From Thalassia testudinum (Eukaryota; Streptophyta; Magnoliopsida; Alismatales; Hydrocharitaceae): a stretch of DNA of 64,000 nt. Every line of letters begins with the position of its first letter. Position 1 is the first letter of the stretch. The stretch is taken from the NCBI GenBank assembly GCA_037157565.1, contig JAZHRO010000003.1:40127001-40191000 (forward strand), in the 5' to 3' direction. Below, piece by piece: positions 12,228 through 24,241 of this stretch. A model generated the notes under the pieces. It was not told the origin of the DNA and searched no databases. It saw only the letters and a program-made list of their open reading frames with translations. The translations under genes were made by a program, and so were the position numbers.

Positions 12228-12246
12228 CTCCCTGACAATGGTACCA
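12228..12246 (-). other. Primer-binding site of element I (tRNA-Asp type)
   Basis: Minus strand reads TGGTACCATTGTCAGGGAG, three bases from the LTR. It differs from the tRNA-Asp complement at a few positions, in line with decay by C-to-T and G-to-A change. Confidence 0.8.
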
Positions 12247-12249
12247 AAA

Positions 12250-12867
12250 TGTTGAGAGCGGAAAACTATGCAATCGGAGTTGGATTTCAAAAACCCATTG
12301 TTGAAGATTGATTTGTGAAGCAATCTGTCAAAAGATAAAATTAAACTGAAATTCGTAAAGAAATTCTGAGTTAAACATAGGGTGGCTACGTCGATCTAAA
12401 ATCGGTGATTATATCTTTTTGGAATTTTTATCTGAAAGTGAGATAATTACAATGGAATTGATATTAACACTAAGAGGGAGAGAGAGAGAACAATAACTTG
12501 ATGTAATAATACTTTCTTTACAACTAGAAAGAGAGAAATGATTACAGCTAGTTAGTGGGAAAATTCTATTCTAGAAAGTAATAAAAAGAAAGGAGGGAGA
12601 TGTTATCCACCTCGATGACTGCTTGGAGGACGAGCCAGATGGAGTGATGCCTGGAAGTCGGAGGACAGAGTGGGAAGAAGGACGACGAAGCAAGAGGAAG
12701 CAAGAACGAGGCAGCACGTCATTGTCATCGCGGGATCCACTTCCAAAACTAAGGCGAGAAAACTTTGGATTTGGCTCAAAAGAAGCATCCCAGGTGTGGG
12801 ACAAGCTTCTCTAGATCTTTGAAGAGGGAGATATGTGAAGTGATGAGAATTTCATAGGTAGGAGTCT
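12250..12867 (-). repeat. 5' LTR of element I, first fragment (U5/R side)
   Basis: It begins (plus) TGTTGAGAGCGG beside the PBS and runs to the insertion site of element B. It aligns with the LTR of element G: tracts such as the ACTAGAAA and GGACGAGCCAGATGG regions occur at the same places. The five bases 12863-12867 (AGTCT) are the left copy of the B target duplication. The LTR resumes at 35044. Confidence 0.85.
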
Positions 12868-13230
12868 TGATTACATCGCAAAAATACAACTACAATTGTG
12901 CCATCTTGTGCTATTTCCTAGCATTACCAGTGCATATTAGGGTTCCATAGTCACATTTGTAAAAATACATGCATGCATGCATTTAATTGAGAAGGGAGGA
13001 GAGTAAATAAGTGGCCTTGCAATTAACATTTTTTCCTCAAGTGCATCTTTGCAAATTCACCATTTTTTTATTTTTTATTTCACTTGATTTTGAAATCTCT
13101 TCCCGCAGCCGCATGGCAACTTCTTTTCCTTCGAGCGATTTCCTGCTCACAGCTCTCCCTACCAGACGCAGCAGTCCACTTCCTGCCAAGCCATGCACAG
13201 CCAGGGCATGGCTATGCATGGCTTTCTTCT

Positions 13231-13241
13231 CCTATAAAAAG
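13231..13241 (+). promoter_or_regulatory. TATA box of 5' LTR B
   Basis: CCTATAAAAAG, followed by GAGGGCATC. The 3' LTR copy (CTATAAAAAG at 24660-24669) is preserved in the same context. Confidence 0.7.
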
Positions 13242-14424
13242 AGGGCATCTTCTTCTTCTTCAAGGAGCCTGGGTCCCTAGCCAATAAAACCCAACGCAAC
13301 TCACTTCCAGGCCACCATCTCCTCCCTCTCCCTCCACACGCCGGCCCTCCACCTTAGAGGGGACACCCGGTGGACAGGAGCACCTCACAGTGGTGCACAA
13401 CCACCACCGTAAGACCACCATTGCCCAGCTCATCAAAGAGCTGGTGAGCGTGGTGGCCTTCTTCCATGTTTTTACCTTCCACGCCACTTCAGCCATTGCC
13501 ACAGGCTTTAAGCTTGAAGCTCAAAGCTCCAGCAGCAGCAGCAAGGCGGCAGTAGCAGCATGCAGTAGCAATTGCCCAGCCCTTTCCGGGCAAGCCTGTT
13601 GGCCGCCCTCGCCTTTCCGCGTGCACCTGTAGGCACCATCACCTCCCGCTTCTCCACCCTGTCGCGCTCTCTCTTCCGCCTGCAACCGGCCACTGCGCGC
13701 CTCTGCAGCGGACCCCAGCAGCACCAGCAAGACACCGTGCAAGCAGCAGGTCACCCTCGCCCTCCACCACGCATGCCAACTCCCTCTCCACGCGTTCTGT
13801 CGTGAACTTCTCCGCGCCCGCAATCAATCGGTGCAGACCTTCTCCCTCGCCAGCCGCAAGCTGCCTGCACTCACAGCACCTGCAGCAAGCGGTTGTGCGG
13901 CTCGCCCAGCCACTGTAGCCACTGTTAATGTGCTTCTGCGGAACACTTGGCTACAGTGGGGTGACTGGTGAGTTTCTCACTTAACCGGTCACCCAGCGGG
14001 CTGCTACCGCAGTTCGCCCGAGCGTATGTCTTGCCCCGCGTCGTCTGCACCCGCCCGTATACGTCTGCGTGTGCCCGCCTCTCCCAGCGCCTACCTTCGC
14101 CCGTCCTACTCGCCCGTGTGTGCCCGAGTCACCCACTTCCGTCGCCCATGTACGCCTCTTCGCGTAGCGTTGTGCACTGCGGCCCCTCCTCTCCGCGCCC
14201 AATCCCCCATCGTGCTCCTCTCTGAGCACAGACGCGCCTGCACATGCACGCGTGGAACCTCCAGACGGTGCTTGGAAGCTGCAGATGACTTAACTCCAAC
14301 CCTCAGTAGCATCCTCTCGCTCCCGCTCTCTCTCTCTCTCTCACACACAACACTCTCTCACTCTCTTTACCAACGCTTGCACACACATACACTCACACTT
14401 TCACACACACACACACCTATACAC

Positions 14425-14722
14425 TATTATATACATATATATATATATATATATACGTATACATATATATATTGATATATAGACATATATTTATATACAT
14501 ATATATATATGTATTCTTATATCTATATATATAGTAGTATTTATATAACTAAGTATTAGTATACATATATATATATACATATATCTATATACTTATATAT
14601 ATATATACATATATATTTACATATATACATATACTTATATACATACATATATATATATATACACATATATTTTTATATATCTATATATATATTAGTAATT
14701 ATATAACTATGTATTAGTCTAT

Positions 14723-14754
<32 letters not shown>

Positions 14755-14940
14755 CTATATAGTTATATATATATTGGTCTATACATATATCTATCAGTAC
14801 ATATACTTATATATATATTTACATACCTATATATATATACATATACATATATACATATATAACTACATGTATATATACCTATATATTTACAATCATATAT
14901 ATATATAGATATATTTACATATATACACATATATATATAT
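14425..14940. repeat. TA-rich microsatellite in LTR B
   Basis: Imperfect TATATACA/TATATATA repeats over about 500 bases, with TAGTATTTATATAACTAAG-like phrases repeated inside. The 3' LTR has the matching region at 25873-25946 and 33705-34345. The two differ in length, which explains most of the size difference between the LTRs. Confidence 0.9.
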
Positions 14941-15645
14941 TTTCACAATATTTACCATACGTGGTACCGCGGGAATATCTACCCCAGTTGCTGATATTCC
15001 CCGATACACACGTACAAAAAGTGTGGTCACACTCATCTTCCACCATCCATCCTACACTCCACGTAGCACCTCGTCCTGTTAGTTGAGTCTTTCTAGACGA
15101 TGACCGACTCGACACCATGCTACACTCCATCTCTGCCTCCACCCCCACCCCCTTATACATATATAGTATATACATATATATCTATGCTGTATTTACTTCT
15201 ATTTCTCTTGAATGCTAGTAAAAAGATAAAAATATATATATAAAAGAGAAAAGATAATCCTTGACTTGCAGGTAACCCATCTTGCGAATAGCAAGACCCA
15301 TTTTGGAACCCTGTTTTGGCTCAAAGCCAAGAACCCAATTTTGACGGTGTGCCTCAAGGACAAAGATTACCATAAAAAATCTAAATAGAAAAACACCAAA
15401 AATACATTAAACGGACAAAAGAGACTCGTTGTAGGAAAGGCGTAGAAACTTGACTTGTAACCCCACTTCCCTGAGTTCAACCCTGGGCCTAAAGGTGACC
15501 AAGATAAAATCAAGTAGGCCAGGTTAAAAAATATATATATATTGTAAAGAGATGGTTAGGTCCTATTTTGGTTAACCACTATACACACTTCAACGATAAA
15601 ATCACCATATTAACAACCTATTCGGGTCCGACACCACACCATTTC

Positions 15646-15664
15646 TGGCGCCGTTGTCGGGGAA
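15646..15664 (+). other. Primer-binding site of element B (tRNA-Asp type)
   Basis: TGGCGCCGTTGTCGGGGAA lies nine bases after the LTR end. It fits the tRNA-Asp 3' end with two changes (C to T, and G to A at the end). Confidence 0.9.
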
Positions 15665-15676
15665 GTGCTCCTTCAA

Positions 15677-15747
15677 GTAAGTTTTTACTCCATTCCTATA
15701 ATTTTTTCTCTTCTCTCTTCACTGGTGTCTCTGTTTTTGGTGTGCAG
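15677..15747 (+). other. Candidate short intron after the PBS of element B
   Basis: A donor-like CAA|GTAAGT is followed by a T-rich run and an acceptor-like GGTGTGCAG|GTG. The 71-base spacing is close to the minimum for plant introns. The acceptor has counterparts at the same distance from the PBS in elements A, F, G and I; the donor was recognised only here. Splicing is inferred, not shown. Confidence 0.4.
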
Positions 15748-17214
15748 GTGAACCTATTGCATGGAGAAGGCAGGCAAACGAAGTCAGAGACGTGAGCAGA
15801 TCCATGACGGGAACTAGAGCGTGAAGACATTGACACCGCATTGGTGCTTCGCACACATTGCCGAACAAGTAGGTCTTCTTTTCTTGACAACTTAGGATAA
15901 CTTGTCACCTTAATAAAAAAACTAAAAAATTAAAAAACTAGAAAAACTTCTTGGGATCTGTTGGGGCAAGTGGATTAAAATTCACTTGTTTGATTGATTG
16001 CCTTTACTCCTACTGCCCCGGGATTTCCCGCCCTACTTCGCATAGAGAAAATCCAAGAATCTTGATTCTTGAATTTTTCACCGTGTTAAGTATTCTTTGA
16101 GGCAAATAAAAAGATTGATTGCCACCACTCTTTGCCTCATTTACCTGCAATTCGGGATCACCTTTTTGGTGTGGAGACTTGGAATTGAGTTGATTCCAAC
16201 CCCACCATGACTTTTCAACTTGCCTAAGATTTGACCCCGAATATTTCTACCCCAAAAAATTGATTTTCATCATCTTTTGCTTGAGCCTTGTGTGGAAATC
16301 GTTTTGGTGATTTGGGAGCACTTGAATTGAAGTGCTTTGTCTCCCTTTCACATAAATCTAAAACTGATTCATGCTTCCACACATAGAAATCTCCATTTAG
16401 GGTAGCCCATTGCATTGTAGCATGCATTAACCAACTGATATTGAAGAAGGGTTTGTTGGGCTTAGAAGAAAACTTGTATTCTTGCAAAACCCGAAGATTG
16501 GTTGAATTGGTATTTCAGCGAAATCCTAAAATTCATACTACTTAAGGCTAAACTCTGAAAACCATTCACCAATTAAAAACTTCAATTCGGGAGATTTCCC
16601 CATTGCATGCTTGTTTTACACACTCTGAAAATCAATCACTTTTGCATTACCTGTAAACAGTGCCATTCACATTCCAAAAGCACTTGACCCTAAGCCTCTA
16701 ACTAAAATTGGTAGTAACTTGACCGTTATTAAGGAATGGAGGTCTAACTACCTATGTGTAGCGACTACGTGCTGGTGAGGGTTCCCACGTGCTATCGGGT
16801 GTTTAAGACTGGGGCAAACGGCCTTTCAATCAGGCCCGGTGGTTCCGTGGTGCTCGCATTCGATTTCCTAGTTCGTGATAGTAGGTAACTTAGATCTTTA
16901 TGTCTAAGGGCACACTGTAGAGGTTAGGAATTTGATTGAATTGATTTGTCATCAAGTGTACCTTTGCGGCATCATTCTCTCATCTCTTCTCCCTTCTCAT
17001 CTCCCCAATTCTTCCAGCGGTAGTGCATGTTTGGGAGGAGGTCACAAAACCCTGAACTATTTGAATTGCCTGATAAATTTGGAAAAGAAGCCGAATCATC
17101 CTCCTACTCCACAAACATGCTGCATGCCCACCCCCAAATGTCGAGGGAGGAAACTACCCTCAGAACCCACCTGGTGGTGGAGCCTTAGATCCCATAACCC
17201 ACCTCCAGGCCAAA
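15748..17214 (+). other. Leader of element B before gag
   Basis: About 1.5 kb with no convincing ORF. A segment near 16735-16920 (ACGTGCTATCGGG and GGTTCCGTGGTGCTCG) resembles the phrase preceding gag in elements A and C only loosely. Nothing else was recognised. Confidence 0.5.
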
Positions 17215-18965
17215 ATGGAAATGTATAATGAACAAATTGAGGCCATTCGGGAAACATTGGAGGAAATGCAGAACCCTCCCGAATGCGAGGAGCCTAGGTC
17301 TCTTAGCTCCTATCAGAATCCCACTACTACAGAGACCATAGGACAAATTCGGGTCCCCATGGGCGGGGACGACTTTGAATTGAAACCAAATATAATTGGC
17401 CTAATAAATTTTCACTTTCATGGTCTTGCAAGTGAAGATCCTTTTCTTCACTTGGAAGACCTAACCCAACTGGCTGAAATGGCTAAACCAAGAATTGTCA
17501 GGTTACCTATAGTCCTCATGAAAATGTTCCCATTTTCATTGCGGGATAAAGCTTTGCAGTGGTTACGCACCCATGGGAGAACCATCCACTCTTGGGAAGA
17601 GATGCGAACAGCGTTTCTCAAGAAGTTTTTCCCAATCAGGCGAACCAATGCGCTTCGCCGTGCTATCACCTCTTTTACGCAAAAAAATGGCGAACAATTT
17701 CATGAGGCATTGGAGAGGTATAACGACCTCCTCAGGAAGTGTCTGCACCACGGTCTGCCTAAGTGGCATATAAGCAAGATTTTTTACTATGGGCTAAATG
17801 AGACTTTGAATCAGATTGTAGATGCTTCCTACAGAGGGAACTTAATGAATAAAGACGAGAATGGAGCATTTGAATTGTTTGAAAATATGAGTGAAAACTC
17901 GATGAACAATGCTTCCATTGTCGCCTTTAATCATACCAGCTAGCCCCGAAATGTCCACGAAGTTGACACGGGACCCTCCCATTCATCCACTGATCTAAGC
18001 CTTATTGCGCAAAAACTGGATGAAGTCTCTGTCGTGCACAAGAAGCTGGACGAGCTTCTGACCAACCCCACCCGTTCTATGGTAAACACCCCCACTTCAC
18101 CACTTCGTCATAATCCCAACTCTTCCAACACCAGGCTTATCCCGAGAAACCCCGTAAGACCTTCCTTACCGAGTGTTGCGCCGAGCGACTCTGTAAGTCA
18201 TGTGGAACTGGCTTCTGTGAGCCAGTATTTCGACACGGAGGACCAAGCCTCCGTGTGCTCGGACACATACTTACATGTGGACGCACCTTCAGGCATAGAA
18301 GACGCTTGCGCCTTGGGGAACAACCCATTCTCTGACACGTATAACCCAGGGTGGTGAAATCATCCAAACTTCACATGGTCCAACAACCCGCAGTGCCAAA
18401 ACCTTGCGGGTGGACTGATGCGACCGTCCTTACCCATCATCCCAATGCGAATCCGCCATCAGGCCCTTGCATACCGCAAATCGAGCATGCATCAAATCCT
18501 CTTGACAAATTGATGCAAATGATGACGGAAATGTCAAAGCACCATGAAGAGAACATGACCTCTCTTTAGCACCAGTTGGCATAGTAGAATGCTGAGATCA
18601 GTCAACTACGCATGGCGACTCGATCTCAGGGCACTCTTCCTGCCCAACCTATTCCAAACCCGCAAAATTTCATACCCCGTGGTGCTCAACCACAAGTACG
18701 ACCTTCTCAGGTGCAGGTTAATTAGATTATGCAGGCTCCAAGCATTCCACCGGGATTTCAGGCTAATCCCGCTGCAGCACAACACTCTTATGTCCCTATT
18801 GCAAACCCTCCTCCGCCGTATGATCACACTGGACCCACATCATCCAATGCTACCACTACGAGGAGCGGTAAGTAGACCGTTGATCCACCTCGACCTGATC
18901 CTGGCCCGTCTTCTTCATCGCCCTCTCATTCGGGATGCGCACCGCATTCGCAAGAGGATGATATA
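17215..18965 (+). pseudogene. gag: gag of element B, broken
   Basis: The start is taken at the ATG at 17215; ATG 17209 is also in frame two codons upstream, so the start is uncertain. The capsid-like core runs over residues 60-240: NFHFHGLASEDPFLHLEDL, FPFSLRDKALQWLRTHGR, FLKKFFPIRRTNALRRAITS, HGLPKWHISKIFYYGLNE and AFELFENMSENSMNN. A TAG at 17941 interrupts the frame, which continues with a KLDELLTNP helix to the NNPFSDTYNPGW signature near 18322-18357 and a TGA. A frameshift near 18420 moves to a frame holding LDKLMQMMTEMSKHHEENM, the usual coiled segment before the C-terminal tail. No zinc knuckle was seen. Confidence 0.88.
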
Positions 18966-20180
18966 CCTAAATTGGTGCCAGAATCAGTTCCATTCCCTGA
19001 GGCTCTACTGAGGGAGCCAAAAGGCAAAAAGAAAGATATGCAGGCCTTTGATAACCTGCGTAATTTGTTTAGGGATGTAGAAATCAAGGTATCCCTGCTC
19101 GAGGCTATTGACCACATACCTACTGTCACTCGATTTTTCAAAGACTACACAACACACAGGCGACAGTCAAAGAAAACCAAGAATCCGGTGGTTCTCTCGC
19201 CTCATGCGAGTTGTGCTATATTGTCAAATCTACCACCGAAGCAGAAAGATCCAAGCACACAGCTTATTTCCTTTAGCAACTAAGGCTGTAAGTTTAATCG
19301 TGCCCTGCTTGATCTCGGATCTTCCATCAATCTCATTCCAACCATCATGCTCGAAAAATTTTCCTTGGGAAATCTGAAACCCACCCCGTCACGTTACAGT
19401 TGGCAGATCGTTCTGTCAAAATCCCAAAGGGTGTGGTGGAAGACGTGTTGGTTAAGGTCAACAGTCTCTGCTTTCCTGTTGACTTTCTTGTTTTAGATAT
19501 GGAAGTTCCTAGCTCACTTTCTAATTGTCCGATCATCCTTGGTCGACCTTTCTTGGCCATAGCCCATGCCCATATCGACTGCGAGTCGGGCTATATTGAG
19601 ATTGCCGTTGGATCTAAAAGGCTCAAGCTTAACATCTTCAAGGCAGCCAAGAACTTTGATTGTGATTGCATCGAGGATGACACGTCTGATGAGGACATGG
19701 CCGTCAGCGCATGTATCGGACTAATTGGGACCTATTTGGACTACTGCGGATTACCTACAAACACTGATGATTGCCTGACCAACACATACTGTGACGTTCC
19801 CCCATCCCTCCCTTGTCCTGTAACTTCTCTTGACCAGACTTCTGACGAGGTTTTCTTCGCTTCCCATAACTCATGGTCCGAGTCATATCCAGGCTACTCA
19901 CCGCCGATCCACACTCTTGAATATCGGATTGCCCTTTCTTCCTCGCTAAATCAGGCGGATTTGCAAATCCACACTGGGACCTTGAGCCCATATAAATCTA
20001 ACTAGGGCTATTCCTTTTTGGATCCATCTATCCAAGAAGCCCCTCTTCTTGGCCAATCTGAAGGCCAATTTCTTCCTCCTGACTTGTTCTCCAACCTGCC
20101 TGGGACACTCTCGTCCCAAGAAATGCCAAATCTTTCACCTTCCACTCCCGTACTGAAAGAGCTGCCTAGTACACTTAAGT
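18966..20180 (+). pseudogene. Protease region of element B, frameshifted
   Basis: 18972-19283 encodes the upstream linker (PFPEALLREPKGKKKDMQAF, then LLEAIDHIPTVTRFFKDY). A frameshift near 19280 leads to the active site ALLDLGSSINLIPT at about 19300-19340. Then VTLQLADRSVKIPKGVVED, VDFLVLDMEVP and CPIILGRPFLAIAHA follow in the open stretch 19400-20005. The DLG active site matches elements A and C. A stretch rich in Asp, Ser and Pro (about 19680-20000) links to RT; it has one TAA at 20003-20005 and the same frame then continues. Confidence 0.85.
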
Positions 20181-21280
20181 ATATTTTCCTAGGGCCAAAT
20201 GAAACGCTCCCTGTAATCATCAGTTCAAAATTGACCAAGGAGCAAGAGTGCAAACTAACTAAGGTCCTCATAGAACACAAGGCAGCTATTGGATGGTCTT
20301 TATCAGACTTATCTAGCATTAGCCCCTCCTACTACACTCACCATGTATATACGGAGGAGGAGGCTCGACCTTCCTGCGAGATGCAGCGACGTCTCCACCC
20401 TAACATGCGCGAGGTCGTTAAGAAAGAAATCATTAAGTGCTTGGATGCGGGTATAATCTACCCGATCAGCGATAGCCCCAGTGTGAGTCCGATTCATGTT
20501 GTGCCCAAGAAGGCAGGACTCACCATCCCTGTCAATGATAGGGGCGAATCCATCCCTGCATGCACTCCTACATCTTGGAGAGTGTGTGTAGATTATAGGA
20601 AACTCAATGCTGCAACCAAGAAAGATCACTTACTGCTACCTTTCATTGACCAAATCTTGGAGCGGTTAGCGAGAAATAAAATTTTCTATTTCCTGGATGG
20701 ATTCTCAGGATATAACCAGGTGGCAATTGACCCCCGAGACCAAGAGAAAACCACTTTTATCAGCCCCTTCGTCACCTTTGCATTTAGAAGGATGCCATTC
20801 GGACTTTGTAATGCGCCAGCAACTTTCCAGAGATGTATGCTAGTGATATTTCATGACATGGTGGGTGACTTTCTCGAGGTCTTCGTGGATGACTTTTCGA
20901 TCTTTGGACCATCTTTCGATGAATGTCTTGCCAACTTGACTCGTATCCTTAGGAGATGTATTGATGTAAACCTCGTGCTTTCCTAGGAAGAAAGTCATTT
21001 TATGGTGCATGAGGGAATTGTTCTCGGACATGTCATCTCCGATAGGGGTTTCGAGGTTGATAGAGCCAAGCTCGATGTAATTGCTGATTTACTTGTGCCT
21101 GGCTCTGTCAAACAAATCCTCTCCTTCTTGGGACACGTCTATTTCTATAGGAGATTCATCAAAGACTTCTCCAAGATTTCTCGACCATTAACTCATCTCC
21201 TATCGACCGATGTACCCTTCGAAATGGGCCCCGACTGCATACAAGCATTCACGCAGCAACGTAATGCTGTCACCAAGGCC
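20181..21280 (+). pseudogene. Reverse transcriptase of element B, one amber stop
   Basis: One frame runs from 20018 with a single TAG at 20984-20986. It contains KKEIIKCLDAGIIYPISDS, WRVCVDYRKLNAATKKDH, FYFLDGFSGYNQVAI, RRMPFGLCNAPATFQRCM, the catalytic EVFVDDFSIFG and, after the [23 protein letters not shown] with [20 protein letters not shown]. Both catalytic Asp residues of the VDD motif are present. The TAG sits where element C has TGG (Trp); elements A and E also have TAG there. Apart from that codon the RT appears complete. Confidence 0.9.
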
Positions 21281-21700
21281 CCTGATTGGTCCCTCGACTT
21301 TGAACTCATGTGTGACGCTTCTGACCTTACAGTCGGAGCCATTCTGGGACAAAGACGCGATAGACACCCCTTCATGGTGTACTACGCCAGAAAGACGTTG
21401 GACGAGGCCCAGTGTAATTATACTACCACTGAAAAAGAACTACTGGCGGTCGTCTTCGGGATGGAGAAATTCCACTCTTACCTTCTGGGCTGTCACGTTA
21501 TTGTTTTCACTGATCATGTGGCCATTCGCCATCTCATGCACAAGAAGGATGCCAAGCCTAGACTGATTCGTTGGATCCTTTTGCTTCAGGAATTTGACAT
21601 TGCGATTTGTGATAAGGCTGGAGCCCAGAATGTTGTGGCTGATCACCTTTCCAGACTGGACCCTGACCATATTGGATCAATGAAATTTTTCTTGATGAGC
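21281..21700 (+). pseudogene. RNase H domain of element B
   Basis: It is in the same frame as the RT thumb (21002-21715). Acidic residues are visible in order: [30 protein letters not shown] and VADHLSRLD. All four are retained and there is no stop inside, so the domain looks intact. A frameshift near 21700 then separates it from integrase. Confidence 0.88.
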
Positions 21701-22992
21701 ACCTATTGCCAATAAATGTTGCAAGTGGAACGTGGTTTGCCAACATTGCCAATTACCTTGCTTCTGGATCCCTTCCACGTCTCATGGAAGAAGAAAAGTA
21801 TTATTTCTGGGATAATCCACTTCTTTCTCGGATAGGTGCTGATCAAATCATCCGTCGCTGTATTCCTGACAGCCAGTTCCCCAGTATGCTATCCTTCTGT
21901 CAAGATCAGGCCTGCGGAGGCCATATCTCTGGGAGGAAAACTCTAGCCAAGGTGTTGCAGTGTGGTTTCTTTTGGCCCTCCCTTCACCAGGATGCACACA
22001 ATTATGCCAAGCATTGCACTAGGTGCCAATCATTAGGGTCAATGTCACACCATGACATGATGCCCTTACAACCCATCCTAGCTGTAGAAATCTTCGACAT
22101 CTGGGGAATTGATTTCATGGGTCCCTTTCCTCCTTCCAACGGCTTTGAATTCATCCTCATCGCCGTTGACTATGTTTCGAAATGGATCGAGGCGATTCCC
22201 GCAAGCTGTGCTGACCTTGTTATATCCACTCGCTTTGTCAAAGACCACATCTTTGCTCGCTTTGGGATCCCTCAAGCCATTATCTCAGATGGAGGAAGCC
22301 ACTTCACCCATGCTTCTTTTTAGGCACTTCTGAGGAAATACGGAGTCCACCATCGTATCGCATCCCCGTATCATCCTTAGATGAACAGCCAGGCAGAGGT
22401 GTTGAACCGGCAAATCAAGCAGATTCTCCAGAAAACGGTTCGACCCGACCATAAGGATTGGTCCGACAAGCTGATTGACGCACTTTGGGCGTATCGGACC
22501 ACCTTTAAGGCTACCATTGGTATGTCCCCTTATAGAATCGTTTACGGGAAGCCTTGTCATTTGCCCGTGGAGTTGGAGCACCGGGCTTATTGGGCGGTTC
22601 GCCAATGTAACCTTGACCCAGACCTGTGTGGTCGAGAAAGGAAAGTACAACTCCAAGAGCTGGAAGAGCTCCATCGTGAAGCCTATGCTTCTGCTTTAAC
22701 TTTCAAACAACGCACTAAGGCTTTTCACGGTAGCTGTATTCGACGGAAATAATTTGAGCCATCTCAGCAAGTTTGGCTCTGTAATGCCCGACTCAAATTC
22801 TTTCATGGGAAATTGAAGTCCAAATGGACTGGTCCTTTCCTGGTCTCAAGACCATTCCCCAATGGGGCCATCGAGATCGAAGATCCCAAATCTGGGCATA
22901 AATTTGCGGTCAACGTCCAACGTTTGAAACCCTATCTGACTCATGAACCTGCCCCTGTTGGAGAAACCGTTGCCCTGCTGGAGGGTAACTAA
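21701..22992 (+). pseudogene. Integrase of element B, three stops
   Basis: The zinc domain is complete: CGGHISGRKTLAKVLQ, then HCTRCQ (an HHCC arrangement). In the core, D1 is in [11 protein letters not shown]2 in AIISDGGSHF and Glu in NSQAEVLNRQIKQ, so the D,D,E triad is present. Stops interrupt at 22321 (TAG), 22378 (TAG) and 22750 (TAA). The first two fall where relatives have CAG (Gln). The C-terminal part continues in frame (WLCNARLKFFHGKLKSKWTG, then VNVQRLKPYL) to a TAA at 22990-22992, about the length expected for the family. Confidence 0.88.
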
Positions 22993-24241
22993 TTCTTTGC
23001 CTCATTCTGAGTCCAGTTGGGGACGTTAAATTCAATGCTCGTTGGGAAGCACCCCAACAACACTCACCATCCACCATCACTTTTCACTTCACCACCCACC
23101 ATCCACCCACCCTACTACCCTACTGTTTACCCTGCACTTCAGCTCTTGTTACCCGATCTTTTGTCCTTTCTCTACCCTTCCAAGCTTGCATATGAGGACA
23201 TAGCATCGTTTGGCATGGGGGGTGGATAGGCACCCTTAGGATCTGGGTATTTTAGGGTATCATGCAGTTTCTATATATATATAAAAAAAAAAGAAAAATG
23301 AAAATGGTGTTTAGTAATGATCTAAAGGCTGAAACAAAAATACAATAAGTGTTTATGGATATTCAACCTCTATTTTGATGACTTTCCAGGCAACAGAAGC
23401 TTGATTCGCTCAAGCTCGACTTAATTCACTGGAGCATTAACAAAATAGACCGAAATCTCTCCAAACTAAGGACGTATTCTTGTACCTGAGACACCAGTAC
23501 AAGATTCGTTGGTTTGCTTTGACTTGAGAGCTTAAGTAAACTTGGCTCACACAACACATATCAGGAAAGACCAGGTGAACATAAGATCCAACCCTAGTGT
23601 TCATTAGGAAAGGTGGAGTCCTTACCTGTGTGTGCAGGTAGACTTTTTATCCCAGGTTTTAGTCTTGTGTTTAGGAGAAACTCTTTCTACCAAAAAGAAG
23701 CCCTCCCACCAAAAAGAAAAGCGTGCTCCTCCAAATAAAGTTGTAAGAGATATACTGACACGTGTTTCAAAAAAAACGATGCAAATAAGTCAGTATATCT
23801 CAGAAATGTCTATAAAATCTTCCTACGAAAGGTTCTGTTTTCCTTGAGCCACAAATGTTAGAAAATGGGAGTTGAGTTTTCCGTCATCTTTTTAAAGGGT
23901 CAATCCGAAGACACGAGCTAAAACTGGGACCAACCTTTACTTAAAAATTCTTGAAACCCTAGGCTTGAGTCTTAAGGTTCATCTGGTCAGTCTTGATCCT
24001 TCACTAAACACAAGCCATAATCTCTTGATCTCTCGAGTACAGCAAAATCCTCCTGGATCCTGGAAATCATACTTAAGGTTTAAATATCAAGAGTCCTGGT
24101 TAGTCGAGAGATGATCTATATCATGTGAGACTTAAAGTACTGGTAGTCTTCTCTACAATTGGTTCTCTCAATATCCAACAATAAACACACCTATATCACC
24201 TCAGAAGAAAATCATCAGCTTAAGATCTTTTCTAAATACTG
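22993..24241 (+). other. 3' non-coding region of element B
   Basis: In order it holds a conserved block (23013-23040, GGGGACGTTAAATTCAATGC), a hairpin of GTTGGG with CCCAAC (23041-23058), an internal hairpin-PPT module (23191-23224) and about 1 kb of A/T-rich sequence without a gene. The small ORFs at 23017 and 23632 show no recognisable protein features. Confidence 0.65.
23191..23224 (+). other. Internal hairpin-PPT module of element B
   Basis: TATG-AGGA-CATA stem and loop, then TTTGGCATGGGGGG. It lies about 1.05 kb before the terminal PPT. Confidence 0.6.

Larger units (their letters stand above)
12868..15636 (+). repeat. 5' LTR of element B (about 2.77 kb)
   Basis: It begins TGATTACATCGC and ends GGGTCCGACACCA, nine bases before the PBS. 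The TATA box CCTATAAAAAG is at 13231-13241, so U3 is short (about 0.4 kb) and R-U5 very long (about 2.4 kb). Inside lie a GC-rich stretch with pairs of inverted repeats (13910-13993), CT and CA repeats (14325-14415), a TA-rich microsatellite (about 14425-14940) and a hairpin of GGGAATATC with GATATTCCC (14971-15001). The ORFs over the GC-rich part on both strands (13011-14475) are composition artefacts: they overlap on opposite strands and do not resemble known proteins. Confidence 0.92.

Noticed and set aside
13011..14475. Long ORFs in the GC-rich part of LTR B (also 24419-25929)
   Set aside because: Present in several frames and both strands with Pro/Ser/Ala bias, ending in CT, CA and TA repeats. 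No protein resemblance.
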